Source: an uncultured Faecalibacterium sp.
GTDB taxonomy: Bacteria; Bacillota; Clostridia; Oscillospirales; Ruminococcaceae
NCBI GenBank assembly: GCA_937917475.1
Contig: CALDNF010000254.1
Location: 1-16,723 of the forward strand
DNA length: 16,723 bases
Direction of reading: 5' to 3'
Positions 1 through 6,442 of this stretch are shown piece after piece (positions within the stretch are counted from its first letter, which is position 1; each line of letters begins with the position of its first letter). Under the pieces are notes generated by a model. The model did not search any database. It saw only the letters and a program-made list of their open reading frames with translations, and was not told the DNA's origin. The translations under genes were made by a program, and so were the position numbers.

Positions 1-21
1 CATGGTTTCGTACTTTGCCAT
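1..21 (-). CDS. rpsF: Ribosomal protein S6 (partial, first 7 codons)
   Basis: Only the first seven codons lie in the window; they read MAKYETM and run off the left edge. That start is typical of bacterial ribosomal protein S6, a 30S subunit protein that pairs with S18. The start is supported by an AGGAGGTG Shine-Dalgarno seven bases upstream (29-36), a long leader and a consensus sigma-A promoter, as expected for a highly expressed ribosomal operon (usually rpsF-ssb-rpsR). The identification rests on seven residues plus promoter strength and leader structure, so it is probable rather than certain. Confidence 0.6.
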
Positions 22-28
22 TTTGTAG

Positions 29-38
29 CACCTCCTTT
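29..38 (-). promoter_or_regulatory. Ribosome binding site of the S6 gene
   Basis: On the minus strand this reads AAAAGGAGGT, a full Shine-Dalgarno placed about seven bases before the ATG at 21-19. It fixes the start of the partial gene. Confidence 0.75.
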
Positions 39-48
39 TGGACTTGAG

Positions 49-117
49 GGCCTCATATGAGGCCAAGGGTACACAGCCCACGGCAATGTGAACTGTGCGG
101 CTTGTCTGTTCAGACAG
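49..117 (-). promoter_or_regulatory. Structured leader of the S6 gene
   Basis: The roughly 95-base leader contains three hairpins. One is at its 5' end (103-108 pairing with 111-116). The middle one is imperfect (72-76 with 93-97, then 79-81 with 88-90, separated by a two-by-two internal loop). The third is a perfect 16-bp palindrome at 49-64, just before the Shine-Dalgarno. In many bacteria the S6:S18 complex represses its own mRNA by binding a leader hairpin with an unpaired CCG; CCG triplets occur in and beside the middle hairpin here. The hairpins are visible; the autoregulatory role is inference. Confidence 0.45.
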
Positions 118-123
118 CAATTT

Positions 124-152
124 ATTATAGCAAGTACAGCAAAAATTGTCAA
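124..152 (-). promoter_or_regulatory. Sigma-A promoter of the S6 gene
   Basis: Read on the minus strand: TTGACA (152-147), a 17-base spacer, TATAAT (129-124). Both boxes match the consensus exactly, giving a start site near position 117. Confidence 0.85.
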
Positions 153-220
153 GCGGATTTTTAAACATATTTTCAAAATTTTCTATCGGATAATTTGGGG
201 TAAAAATTGCACACATTGTT

Positions 221-249
221 TTGATTTTAACAAATAAATGGGTTATAAT
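221..249 (+). promoter_or_regulatory. Sigma-A promoter of the antiporter gene
   Basis: TTGATT (221-226), a 17-base spacer, TATAAT (244-249). Because it lies here, the upstream in-frame TTG at 221 cannot be the start of the antiporter; the ATG at 314 is. Confidence 0.75.
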
Positions 250-313
250 ACGCTTGAGTGTCCGGCTACTGTACAGACCCGGATGCTTATTAAAAGGAGA
301 AGGAAGGGTAATT

Positions 314-1507
314 ATGTATTCTGTATTCCGGAATCTTGCCATCATCATGCTGAGCGCAAAGTTCTTCGGCCTTGTGGCCCGCAAGTTCAAAGCACCGCAG
401 GTGGTGGGCGAGATCATTGCAGGCCTGATCATCGGGCCCTGCCTGCTGAATCTGGTGCATACCAGTGATACCATTTCTATTTTTGCTGAGATCGGTGTGG
501 TGCTGCTGATGTTTTCCACCGGCCTTGGCACCGATCTGAGAGAGCTGATCAAAGCCGGCCCGATTGCAACACTGATCGCCTGTGTGGGCGTGGCGGTGCC
601 GCTGGTAGGAGGCACCCTGCTGTACAGCCTGTTCTATGGGTTTGCGGCTGTGGGCAGTCCGGAATTCTACCGGGCCCTCTTCATCGGCACCATCATGACG
701 GCCACCAGTGTTTCCATTACCGTGGCAACGCTGCAGGAGCTGGGCCACCTGAAAAGTTTTCTGGGCACGACCATCGTCAGTGCCGCTGTCATTGACGATG
801 TGATCGGCATCGTGGTCCTTACCTGTGTGCTGGGCGCAAGTTCGGGTACCGGCACAGGTCTGGGACAGGTACTGATCAATACGGTGCTCTTCTTCCTGGT
901 AGCCATCGGCATCGGTGTGGTGATCCACTTTGCAATGAAGTGGCTGGATCAGCGCAATCCACACACCCAGCGGATCACCATCGTCAGTATGGCCTTCTGC
1001 TTTGCCATGGCCTACATCGCCGAGCAGTATTTCGGCATTGCCGATATCACCGGTGCGTACATTGCGGGCATCGTTCTCTGCACCATGAACGATGCCTCCT
1101 ACGTTGAACGGCGGGTGGACATCAGCAACTACGTTCTGTTCTCACCGGTTTTCTTTGCCAGTATCGGCCTGAAGACCGATATCAGCGGTCTGACGCCCCA
1201 GCTTTTGCTGTTCAGCGTATGTTTTGTGGCAGTGGCACTGATCACCAAGATCATTGGCTGCGGGCTGGCGGCGAAGATCTGCCGGTTCAGCTGGGAGGAT
1301 TCGCTGAAAGTCGGCGTGGGCATGATGACCCGGGGCGAAGTGGCCCTGATCGTGGCACAGAAGGGTCTGGAAATCGGCGTGGTGGATTCGGTCTACTTCA
1401 CAGCGGTCATTCTGCTGATCATTGTGTCGTCGGTGGCAACACCGCTGGTGCTGAAGGCGTTGTTTGCCAAGTGGCCTCCGAAACCTCATCCGGCGCAGCA
1501 GGCATAA
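314..1507 (+). CDS. Cation:proton antiporter, CPA2 family (NapA/KefB-like)
   Basis: A 397-residue polytopic membrane protein that should exchange Na+ (or K+) for H+ across the cytoplasmic membrane. It is hydrophobic throughout, with about 12 predicted membrane segments. The CPA2 signature is clear: an early PQVVGEIIAGLIIGP motif (residues 28-42), the paired aspartates of the ion site in AAVIDDVIG (D161, D162), and MMTRGEVALIVA (337-348) in the late helix. Paired aspartates are typical of electrogenic NapA-type exchangers. It ends after the membrane domain, with no RCK/TrkA nucleotide-binding tail as in KefB/KefC. The ATG at 314 is preceded by purine-rich AGGAGAAGGAAGGG and fits the family N-terminus. 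It is monocistronic, with its own promoter and terminator. Ion specificity cannot be read from sequence. Confidence 0.88.
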   Translation: MYSVFRNLAIIMLSAKFFGLVARKFKAPQVVGEIIAGLIIGPCLLNLVHTSDTISIFAEIGVVLLMFSTGLGTDLRELIKAGPIATLIACVGVAVPLVGGTLLYSLFYGFAAVGSPEFYRALFIGTIMTATSVSITVATLQELGHLKSFLGTTIVSAAVIDDVIGIVVLTCVLGASSGTGTGLGQVLINTVLFFLVAIGIGVVIHFAMKWLDQRNPHTQRITIVSMAFCFAMAYIAEQYFGIADITGAYIAGIVLCTMNDASYVERRVDISNYVLFSPVFFASIGLKTDISGLTPQLLLFSVCFVAVALITKIIGCGLAAKICRFSWEDSLKVGVGMMTRGEVALIVAQKGLEIGVVDSVYFTAVILLIIVSSVATPLVLKALFAKWPPKPHPAQQA

Positions 1508-1526
1508 CGGCAATTGAATTTTGCAG

Positions 1527-1555
1527 AGAGCACGGCTTCGGCTGTGCTCTTTTTC
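1527..1555 (+). terminator. Rho-independent terminator of the antiporter gene
   Basis: AGAGCAC (1527-1533) pairs with GTGCTCT (1544-1550) around a GGCTTCGGCT apex containing a UUCG-type loop, followed by a T-rich run. Confidence 0.88.
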
Positions 1556-1630
1556 TTGAATTTTAATAAAAAGTATCACTTTTGCGACAGGCAAGATGAA
1601 ACAAAAGGATATGCAAAGATCAGGAAAATA

Positions 1631-1639
1631 TGGTATAAT
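1631..1639 (+). promoter_or_regulatory. Extended -10 promoter of the transporter/two-component operon
   Basis: TGG followed by TATAAT (1634-1639) is an extended -10 element. I see no good -35 box 16-18 bases upstream (the hexamer there is ATGCAA), so the promoter may depend on the TG element or on an activator. Confidence 0.6.
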
Positions 1640-1719
1640 AATAAATACTTACGCTTTGAGCGGGTTTGAAAAAACCGCCAAAGGAAAGGACTGCAAGAAG
1701 CAAAGGAGCAAAAGGAATC

Positions 1720-3090
1720 ATGGAACGAGAGACCCTTAAATCACGGCTGGGATTCATCCTGCTTTCCGCCGGTTGTGCGATCGGCATTGGCAACGTATGG
1801 AAATTTCCTTACATGGCAGGTCAGGGCGGCGGCGGTGCGTTTGTGCTGTTTTATCTGCTGTTTCTGGTCATTCTGGGCCTGCCCATCATGAGCATGGAGT
1901 TCGCAGTGGGCCGTGCCAGCAAAAAAAGCCCGGTGCGGGCCTATCAGGCACTGGAAAAGCCGGGCCAGAAGTGGCATATCCACGGCTATTTTACCCTCAT
2001 CGGCTGCTATCTGCTGATGATGTTCTATACCACGGTGGCAGGCTGGATGCTCCACTATTTTTATATGACGGCAGCCGGGAAGCTGGCAGGCCTTGACGCT
2101 GACGAGGTGGCCGGTGCCTTTACCGAGATGCTGGCAAGCCCGGGGGTTATGACGTTCTGGATGATCGTCGTGGTAGCGTTCTGCATCTTCGTCTGTGCCC
2201 GGGGTCTGCAGAACGGTCTGGAACGAGTGACCAAGGTTATGATGATCGCTCTGCTCATTATCATGGTGGTGCTTGCTATCAACAGCCTGTTCATGCCCGG
2301 CGCAAAAGAGGGCCTGCGCTTCTATCTGGTGCCCGACTTTGCCCGGATGAAGGAAGTGGGTGTGGCAAATACGCTGGTAGGTGCCATGAATCAGGCATTC
2401 TTTACCCTGAGCCTTGGCGTGGGTGCCATGGCCATCTTCGGCAGCTATATCGGGAAGGAGCACGCTCTGCTGGGTGAGTCGGTGCGGGTCGTGGTGCTGG
2501 ATACCTTCGTTGCCATCACCGCCGGTCTGATCATCTTTCCGGCCTGCTTTACCTATGGCGTGGACCAGACCTCCGGCCCCAGCCTGATCTTTATCACCCT
2601 GCCCAATATCTTTGCCAACATGGCCATGGGCCGGTTCTGGGGCAGCCTGTTCTTCCTATTTATGTCTTTTGCGGCCCTGTCCACCGTGCTGGCCGTCTTT
2701 GAGAACATCATCAGCTGCGGTATGGAACTTACCGGTTTCTCCCGCAAGAAGGTCAGCTGGATCAATCTTTTCCTCATCATCCTGCTGTCCATGCCCTGCG
2801 TGCTGGGCTACAATGTGTGGAGCTGGGATGGCTTTGCTGTCTTTGGCGGTGCGGTGCTGGATTTTGAAGATTTTCTGGTCAGCAATCTCTTCCTGCCGCT
2901 GGGTTCGCTGGTCTACCTGCTGTTCTGCGTGACTCGTTACGGCTGGGGCTGGGACAACTACAAGAAGGAAGTCAACACGGGCGATGGCCTGAAAGTTCAC
3001 GACTGGATGCGGGGTTATCTGACCTATGGCCTGCCGCTGATCGTTCTTTTCATCTTCGTGTTTGGCATCTACGACAAGTTCTTTGCGTAA
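1720..3090 (+). CDS. Sodium-dependent transporter, NSS/SNF family
   Basis: A 456-residue neurotransmitter:sodium symporter homologue, expected to import an amino acid or related compound with Na+ across the cytoplasmic membrane. The N-terminal segment GIGNVWKFPY (residues 22-31) followed by the glycine-rich GQGGGGAF stretch is the NSS signature, where the broken first helix binds substrate and sodium. The length and the roughly 11-12 hydrophobic segments match bacterial members such as MhsT and LeuT. The ATG at 1720 is chosen over an upstream TTG because AAAGGAG precedes it and the protein then begins, as family members do, just before the KSRLGF segment. The LytTR response regulator starts 18 bases after its stop, so the three genes are probably co-transcribed and the transporter may be a target or sensory partner of that system. 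Substrate unknown. Confidence 0.9.
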   Translation: MERETLKSRLGFILLSAGCAIGIGNVWKFPYMAGQGGGGAFVLFYLLFLVILGLPIMSMEFAVGRASKKSPVRAYQALEKPGQKWHIHGYFTLIGCYLLMMFYTTVAGWMLHYFYMTAAGKLAGLDADEVAGAFTEMLASPGVMTFWMIVVVAFCIFVCARGLQNGLERVTKVMMIALLIIMVVLAINSLFMPGAKEGLRFYLVPDFARMKEVGVANTLVGAMNQAFFTLSLGVGAMAIFGSYIGKEHALLGESVRVVVLDTFVAITAGLIIFPACFTYGVDQTSGPSLIFITLPNIFANMAMGRFWGSLFFLFMSFAALSTVLAVFENIISCGMELTGFSRKKVSWINLFLIILLSMPCVLGYNVWSWDGFAVFGGAVLDFEDFLVSNLFLPLGSLVYLLFCVTRYGWGWDNYKKEVNTGDGLKVHDWMRGYLTYGLPLIVLFIFVFGIYDKFFA

Positions 3091-3108
3091 TTGCATCGGG
3101 ATGGAACG

Positions 3109-3828
3109 ATGAACATATTGATTTGTGATGATGAGCCTGCCGTCGGCGCACGGGTCAAGCAGGTGGCAGAAGATTACTTTGAGGCCCGGGAGATCCCGCT
3201 TCTGTGCACAGTCTGCATCCGGGGCGAGGACGCACTGAGCCTGAAAAACATTGAGCAGTATCAGCTTGCCCTGCTGGATGTGGACCTTGAGACCATGAGC
3301 GGCATTTCACTGGGGCGTGAGCTCAAGCAGCGCAACCCCGAACTGGTGCTGGTCTATATTTCGGCCTATCTGGAATTTGCGACGGAAGGGTACACGGTCA
3401 ATGCGTACCGTTATATCCTCAAGCGGGATATGGACCGGATGCTGCCCAACTGCTTTGAAGACCTGCTGGCGGAACAGAGCAGCCGGTGCAGTACCTTGCC
3501 CATCCATCAGGGGCGGAATGTCATCGAAATGCCATTGGATCAGATCTACTACCTTGAAAGCGATCTGCGGAAGATCAATGTCTACGGCGATATTGCGCAT
3601 CAGCCGGTTTGTTCTTATTATGGTAAACTGACGGAGCTGCCTGAAAACCTCTTTGAAAACGGCTTTCTCCGGGTGGGCCGGAGCTATGTGGTCAATATGA
3701 AATACATCCGGCAGATCAGCAACTATAAAGTGGAACTGCGCAATGGTGTGGAACTGGGCGTGAGCCGGAACGGCTATGCCGAGATCCGCAGTGCATTTCT
3801 GGAATGGAAGGGGCAGTTCGGACAATGA
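3109..3828 (+). CDS. LytTR-family response regulator
   Basis: A 239-residue cytoplasmic transcription factor of the AgrA/LytR type. Residues 1-118 are a receiver domain: acidic pair D8-D9, probable phospho-acceptor D57 in LLDVDL, and K105 in the YILK segment. Residues 130-230 are a LytTR DNA-binding domain, with the typical IYYLES strand (146-151) and FLRVGRSYVVNMKYI (187-201). LytTR proteins bind pairs of short direct repeats about two helical turns apart. The ATG at 3109 gives the expected receiver start; its ribosome site is weak (GGGATGG), suggesting coupling to the transporter 18 bases upstream. Its TGA overlaps the ATG of the kinase gene by four bases, so the two form one translational unit. 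Confidence 0.92.
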   Translation: MNILICDDEPAVGARVKQVAEDYFEAREIPLLCTVCIRGEDALSLKNIEQYQLALLDVDLETMSGISLGRELKQRNPELVLVYISAYLEFATEGYTVNAYRYILKRDMDRMLPNCFEDLLAEQSSRCSTLPIHQGRNVIEMPLDQIYYLESDLRKINVYGDIAHQPVCSYYGKLTELPENLFENGFLRVGRSYVVNMKYIRQISNYKVELRNGVELGVSRNGYAEIRSAFLEWKGQFGQ

Positions 3829-5138
3829 ATGATCTGATGAAGATGCTCTTTTACCATCTGGTCTGTATTGCGCAGTGGGGGGCTTTCCTCATGGTGCATT
3901 ACTGCTATCTGGGCAAGGGCCGGGTGAAGCATCCGCTTTGGTGGTCGGTGCCGCTGATTGCTGCCATGACGGTATTTTCCATGACTTGCGGGTGGGGCTT
4001 CTTCACCTTCAAGTCCATTATGGCAAATGTGGCGTTTCTGGTCCTGTCGTCTCTGATCTTCGGGGGCAGCTGGGTGCAGAAGCTCATGTCCTGTCTGATC
4101 AGCGGTGTGATGTGCCTGCTGACAGAGAATACGGTCCTCTATACCTTTGCATGGTGTACCCATATGCGTCCGCATGATGTGTGGAAAGATCCGTTCTGTA
4201 TCCTGACCTTTATTGTGGTGATCCTGCTTGCAGGAGGGGTGGTCAGCCACTATATCCGTCAGTGGAAGAAAAAACAGGCGTTGGAACCGCTGCAGGTCCT
4301 TGTGGCGGCATTCTTTCCCTGCGTGGTAGTGGTGCTCAACGGTGTGTTGATGATTTCTGGCGGTGGGGGAACGGCGTCATGGATGAGCATCCTGCTGACG
4401 CTGGGCCTGACCGTGGCGGTGCTGGTGCATCTGCTGATCGTGGATATCCTCAATGAACAGGTGGTGGAGCGGCGAAATTCGCAGTTTCAGGCAGAGCTGG
4501 AAGAGGAGCGGGCAGAGGCCCTGCTGGACTCCTACACCACGCAGCGGCGGCTGACCCATGAATTTACCAATCAGATGGATGCGCTGAGCCTTCTGCTGGA
4601 ACAGGGAGATTTGGAAGGGGCAAAGGCTTATCTGCACACGGTGTCCAGAACAGTGCAGACTTCTACTACGATCCTTAACACTCACAACCCGCTTCTGGAT
4701 GCTCTGCTGAGCAAAAAATACGAGGAGGCCGGTCGGCAGGGGGTCATGATGTACTTTGATCTTTCGGACCTGCGGCAGCTGCCTCTGACCCAGAATGATC
4801 TGGTGATCATCGTCTCCAATCTGCTCAACAATGCCATTGAGGCCGCCGCACAGACTGACCGCCCCGAGGTCCATGTCCGGATCAAGCGGACGGAAGGAGA
4901 GATCCTTCTCTCGGTGCGCAACCGGGTGGCAAAGGATATCGACCTCTCCGATGGGCAGCTGCCTCGCTCTACCAAGAAGGAATTCGGGCATGGCATGGGG
5001 CTGCCCAATGTCCGGGATACCCTTGCCCGCTACCATGGTGAGTACACACTGAGCTGCAGGGATCACTGGTTCCGGGTCACCTGTTCGGTGCCTACGGCCG
5101 AAGCGGAAAAGGTGATCCGGGCAGACTGCAATTCATGA
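3825..5138 (+). CDS. GHKL sensor histidine kinase (AgrC/ComD-like)
   Basis: A 437-residue membrane sensor kinase, partner of the LytTR regulator it overlaps (ATGA). Residues 1-210 hold about six membrane segments, as in peptide-sensing AgrC-type kinases. A charged, probably coiled-coil linker (211-240) leads to the phospho-acceptor region RRLTHEFTNQ, with H245 the likely phosphorylated histidine. The C-terminal ATPase has the N-box SNLLNNAIEA (331-340) and G-box GHGMGLPNV (388-396). The usual motif after the histidine is HDFKNH; here it reads HEFTNQ, a modest divergence. Start chosen from the four-base overlap and an AAGGGG ribosome site. No agrB or agrD gene lies nearby, so the signal is unknown; the co-transcribed sodium symporter suggests a nutrient or metabolite cue, which is inference. 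Confidence 0.9.
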   Translation: MNDLMKMLFYHLVCIAQWGAFLMVHYCYLGKGRVKHPLWWSVPLIAAMTVFSMTCGWGFFTFKSIMANVAFLVLSSLIFGGSWVQKLMSCLISGVMCLLTENTVLYTFAWCTHMRPHDVWKDPFCILTFIVVILLAGGVVSHYIRQWKKKQALEPLQVLVAAFFPCVVVVLNGVLMISGGGGTASWMSILLTLGLTVAVLVHLLIVDILNEQVVERRNSQFQAELEEERAEALLDSYTTQRRLTHEFTNQMDALSLLLEQGDLEGAKAYLHTVSRTVQTSTTILNTHNPLLDALLSKKYEEAGRQGVMMYFDLSDLRQLPLTQNDLVIIVSNLLNNAIEAAAQTDRPEVHVRIKRTEGEILLSVRNRVAKDIDLSDGQLPRSTKKEFGHGMGLPNVRDTLARYHGEYTLSCRDHWFRVTCSVPTAEAEKVIRADCNS

Positions 5139-5165
5139 CATTGACACCTGCGGAATATGACACTT
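5135..5165 (+). promoter_or_regulatory. Direct repeat, candidate LytTR binding site
   Basis: ATGACATTG (5135-5143) and ATGACACTT (5157-5165) agree at 7 of 9 positions, with starts 22 bases apart (two helical turns), the geometry used by LytTR dimers. They overlap the end of the kinase gene and lie just upstream of an extended -10 promoter that lacks a -35 box. The match to published LytTR consensus sequences is only loose, so this is a candidate. Confidence 0.35.
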
Positions 5166-5188
5166 TGGCTGGATTTTCCTCCGGGTTC

Positions 5189-5197
5189 TGTTATAGT
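5189..5197 (+). promoter_or_regulatory. Extended -10 promoter of the putative ncRNA
   Basis: TGT followed by TATAGT (5192-5197). The nearest -35-like hexamer, TTGGCT at 5165-5170, is 21 bases away and too distant. A transcript would begin near 5204. Confidence 0.55.
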
Positions 5198-5203
5198 AAG
5201 AGC

Positions 5204-5504
5204 AGGAACTCGGTGTGATAAAAATCCTGTTGGCATATTGCGGCCGGAGAGATCCGGTGTGTCACACAGAGCTTTTTGTGAGCTTGCGCAGTGCGTTTTA
5301 AGCGCAGCTCCCTCTCCGCTGATTTCCGGTCGGCTGACAGGCTGGCTCTTTCACAGGTCTGACAAAACTCTTGACGGCGATCTGGGGATTGCTGAACATA
5401 GAGACTTCCAAGCATTGCAGAAAATGCCCGCTGTGTTGTGTGTGGGAACGGAACACAGCGATTAGATTTCTGTTCTGTCGGCGAGGGTTTTGTCAGGCCT
5501 TTTC
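5204..5504 (+). ncRNA. Putative structured non-coding RNA, about 300 nt
   Basis: This stretch between the kinase and cupin genes has no convincing reading frame but is full of complementary segments. 5' part: 5203-5207 pairs with 5225-5229; a GAGA-loop hairpin at 5244-5257; a bulged hairpin at 5280-5310; and 5245-5251 can alternatively pair with 5312-5318, enclosing that hairpin. 3' part: a 16-bp stem (5356-5371 with 5484-5499, two G-U pairs) closes a multibranch domain containing GAACA/TGTTC and hairpins at 5377-5394, 5412-5427 and 5429-5460 (a perfect 9-bp stem). The closing stem runs into TTTTC, so it may also terminate transcription. I found no RNase P, tmRNA, SRP RNA or common riboswitch core. 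The cupin gene has its own promoter downstream, which argues against a cis leader. Boundaries are approximate. Confidence 0.5.
5484..5504 (+). terminator. Possible terminator at the end of the ncRNA
   Basis: The 3' arm of the 16-bp stem (partner 5356-5371) is followed directly by TTTTC. The enclosed domain is over 100 bases, so it is not a classic short terminator hairpin; the uridine run is short. Confidence 0.3.
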
Positions 5505-5512
5505 TATTTGCC

Positions 5513-5542
5513 TTGCAAAACCGGCCCCGGGGCTGGTATAAT
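5513..5542 (+). promoter_or_regulatory. Sigma-A promoter of the cupin gene
   Basis: TTGCAA (5513-5518), an 18-base spacer, TATAAT (5537-5542), with a TG extension before the -10 box. Confidence 0.75.
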
Positions 5543-5583
5543 GAGAAAAACGCTCCTTTGGGGCAGAGAAAAGAGGAACCGGA

Positions 5584-5928
5584 ATGAAACTGACCGAAAA
5601 AAAGCAGCGTTGGGTGCTGCATGAGGACGCATTGCCGCAGCCCGCAGGCGAAGGCGTGACCCGGCGGGTGCTGGCCTATACCGACAACCTGATGTGTGTG
5701 GAGAACACCTTTGAAAAAGGAGCCGTAGGAGCCCTGCACAGCCATCCCCATACGCAGATCACCTATGTGGTGTCGGGTGCGTTTGAATTCACAGTGGATG
5801 GTGTGACGAAGACTGTCCGCAAGGGCGACACCATCCTCAAAGAAGACGGCGTCATTCATGGCTGCGTCTGCACCGAAGCAGGCGTCCTTCTGGATATCTT
5901 TACTCCGATGAGGGAAGATTTTGTCTGA
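5584..5928 (+). CDS. Small cupin-domain protein
   Basis: A 114-residue single-domain cupin, probably cytoplasmic, with no signal peptide. The first cupin motif supplies H52, H54 (with H56 nearby) and Q58 in the HSHPHTQ segment, then a glycine turn at VSGAFEF. The second motif supplies H92 in GVIHGC. Together these make a plausible divalent-metal site, normally three histidines plus an acid or glutamine. Such small cupins include sugar-binding proteins, isomerases and dioxygenase-like enzymes; nothing here decides among them. The start at 5584 follows GAGGAACCGGA. It is monocistronic, with its own promoter and a strong terminator. The neighbouring putative ncRNA and kinase give no firm functional link. 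Confidence 0.85.
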   Translation: MKLTEKKQRWVLHEDALPQPAGEGVTRRVLAYTDNLMCVENTFEKGAVGALHSHPHTQITYVVSGAFEFTVDGVTKTVRKGDTILKEDGVIHGCVCTEAGVLLDIFTPMREDFV

Positions 5929-5946
5929 GCAGAGCAGAAAACAACA

Positions 5947-5986
5947 GACCCGGCAGAACGGTTTTGAACGTTCTGCCGGGTCTTTC
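5947..5986 (+). terminator. Terminator between cupin and pyrI, probably bidirectional
   Basis: A 14-bp perfect stem (5947-5960 with 5969-5982), loop GTTTTGAA, then a T-rich run on the plus strand. On the minus strand it lies just beyond the pyrI stop and is followed by TGTTGTTTT, so it may end both converging transcripts. Confidence 0.88.
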
Positions 5987-6003
5987 TATAAAAACGATTC
6001 TTC

Positions 6004-6441
6004 TTATTCGGGTTGGACCTGCAGCTCCTGCTCGCAGTAGATGCAGCGGTACTTGCCGTTGGAACTTAGCTCAAAGATCTGATCGCACTCTTCCTCAATG
6101 GAGGAGATGCAGCGGGGGTTTTTGCACCGCACGATGTTGACCAGACGCTTGGGAGGCTGAGGCTTTTCCTTTTTGACCGCCTTGCCGTCCTGAATGACGG
6201 TCACGCTGATGTCGGGGTCAAGATAGGCCAGCACGTCAAGGTTGAGCCAGGAGGAATCGCCCTCCACCTTGATGATGTCCTTGCGGCCGCTCTCGGTCTT
6301 GTGGGAGCGGGCATTCTGGATCAGAGCCACATTTGCGGTGCGGTTGCCCTTGATGCCCAGCAGGTCCATCAGGCCGATGGCGGTGCCTGCTTTGATGTGA
6401 TCGATCACAATGCCGTTCTGAATCTCGTCGATATTCAGCAT
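6004..6441 (-). CDS. pyrI: Aspartate carbamoyltransferase regulatory subunit
   Basis: A 145-residue PyrI, the regulatory chain of aspartate transcarbamoylase that binds nucleotide effectors and adjusts the catalytic trimer to the pyrimidine pool. The N-terminal allosteric domain begins with the typical IQNGIVIDHIKAG segment (7-19). The C-terminal zinc domain has four cysteines: C106 and C111 (CKNPRC), then C133 and C136 (CIYC), which hold the Zn2+ needed to contact the catalytic chain. Length is close to the usual 150. Its ATG follows the pyrB stop after one base, and its ribosome site AAGGAGGAG lies inside the end of pyrB, so translation is coupled. The intact zinc site suggests an allosterically controlled ATCase of the E. 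coli type. Confidence 0.96.
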   Translation of the reverse strand: MLNIDEIQNGIVIDHIKAGTAIGLMDLLGIKGNRTANVALIQNARSHKTESGRKDIIKVEGDSSWLNLDVLAYLDPDISVTVIQDGKAVKKEKPQPPKRLVNIVRCKNPRCISSIEEECDQIFELSSNGKYRCIYCEQELQVQPE

Positions 6442-6442
6442 A

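Noticed and set aside
221..313. An upstream TTG start for the antiporter, adding 31 residues
   Set aside because: The TTG lies inside the -35 box, so the codon would not be in the mRNA; the ATG at 314 has a ribosome site and fits the family.
5201..5260. Possible cobalamin riboswitch (GGAAC...GGTG...AATCC resemblance)
   Set aside because: The spacing is wrong, and the rest of the cobalamin core, including the conserved downstream box, is missing; the downstream cupin has its own promoter.
5157..5465. A 102-codon frame across the gap between kinase and cupin genes
   Set aside because: It begins upstream of the -10 box of the local promoter, has no ribosome site, and crosses many RNA-like stems; its residues show no membrane, signal or domain pattern.
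5139..5583. Search for an agrD-like signal peptide gene beside the AgrC/AgrA-like pair
   Set aside because: No short frame with a ribosome site, an amphipathic leader and an acidic tail was found, and no agrB-like gene is present.
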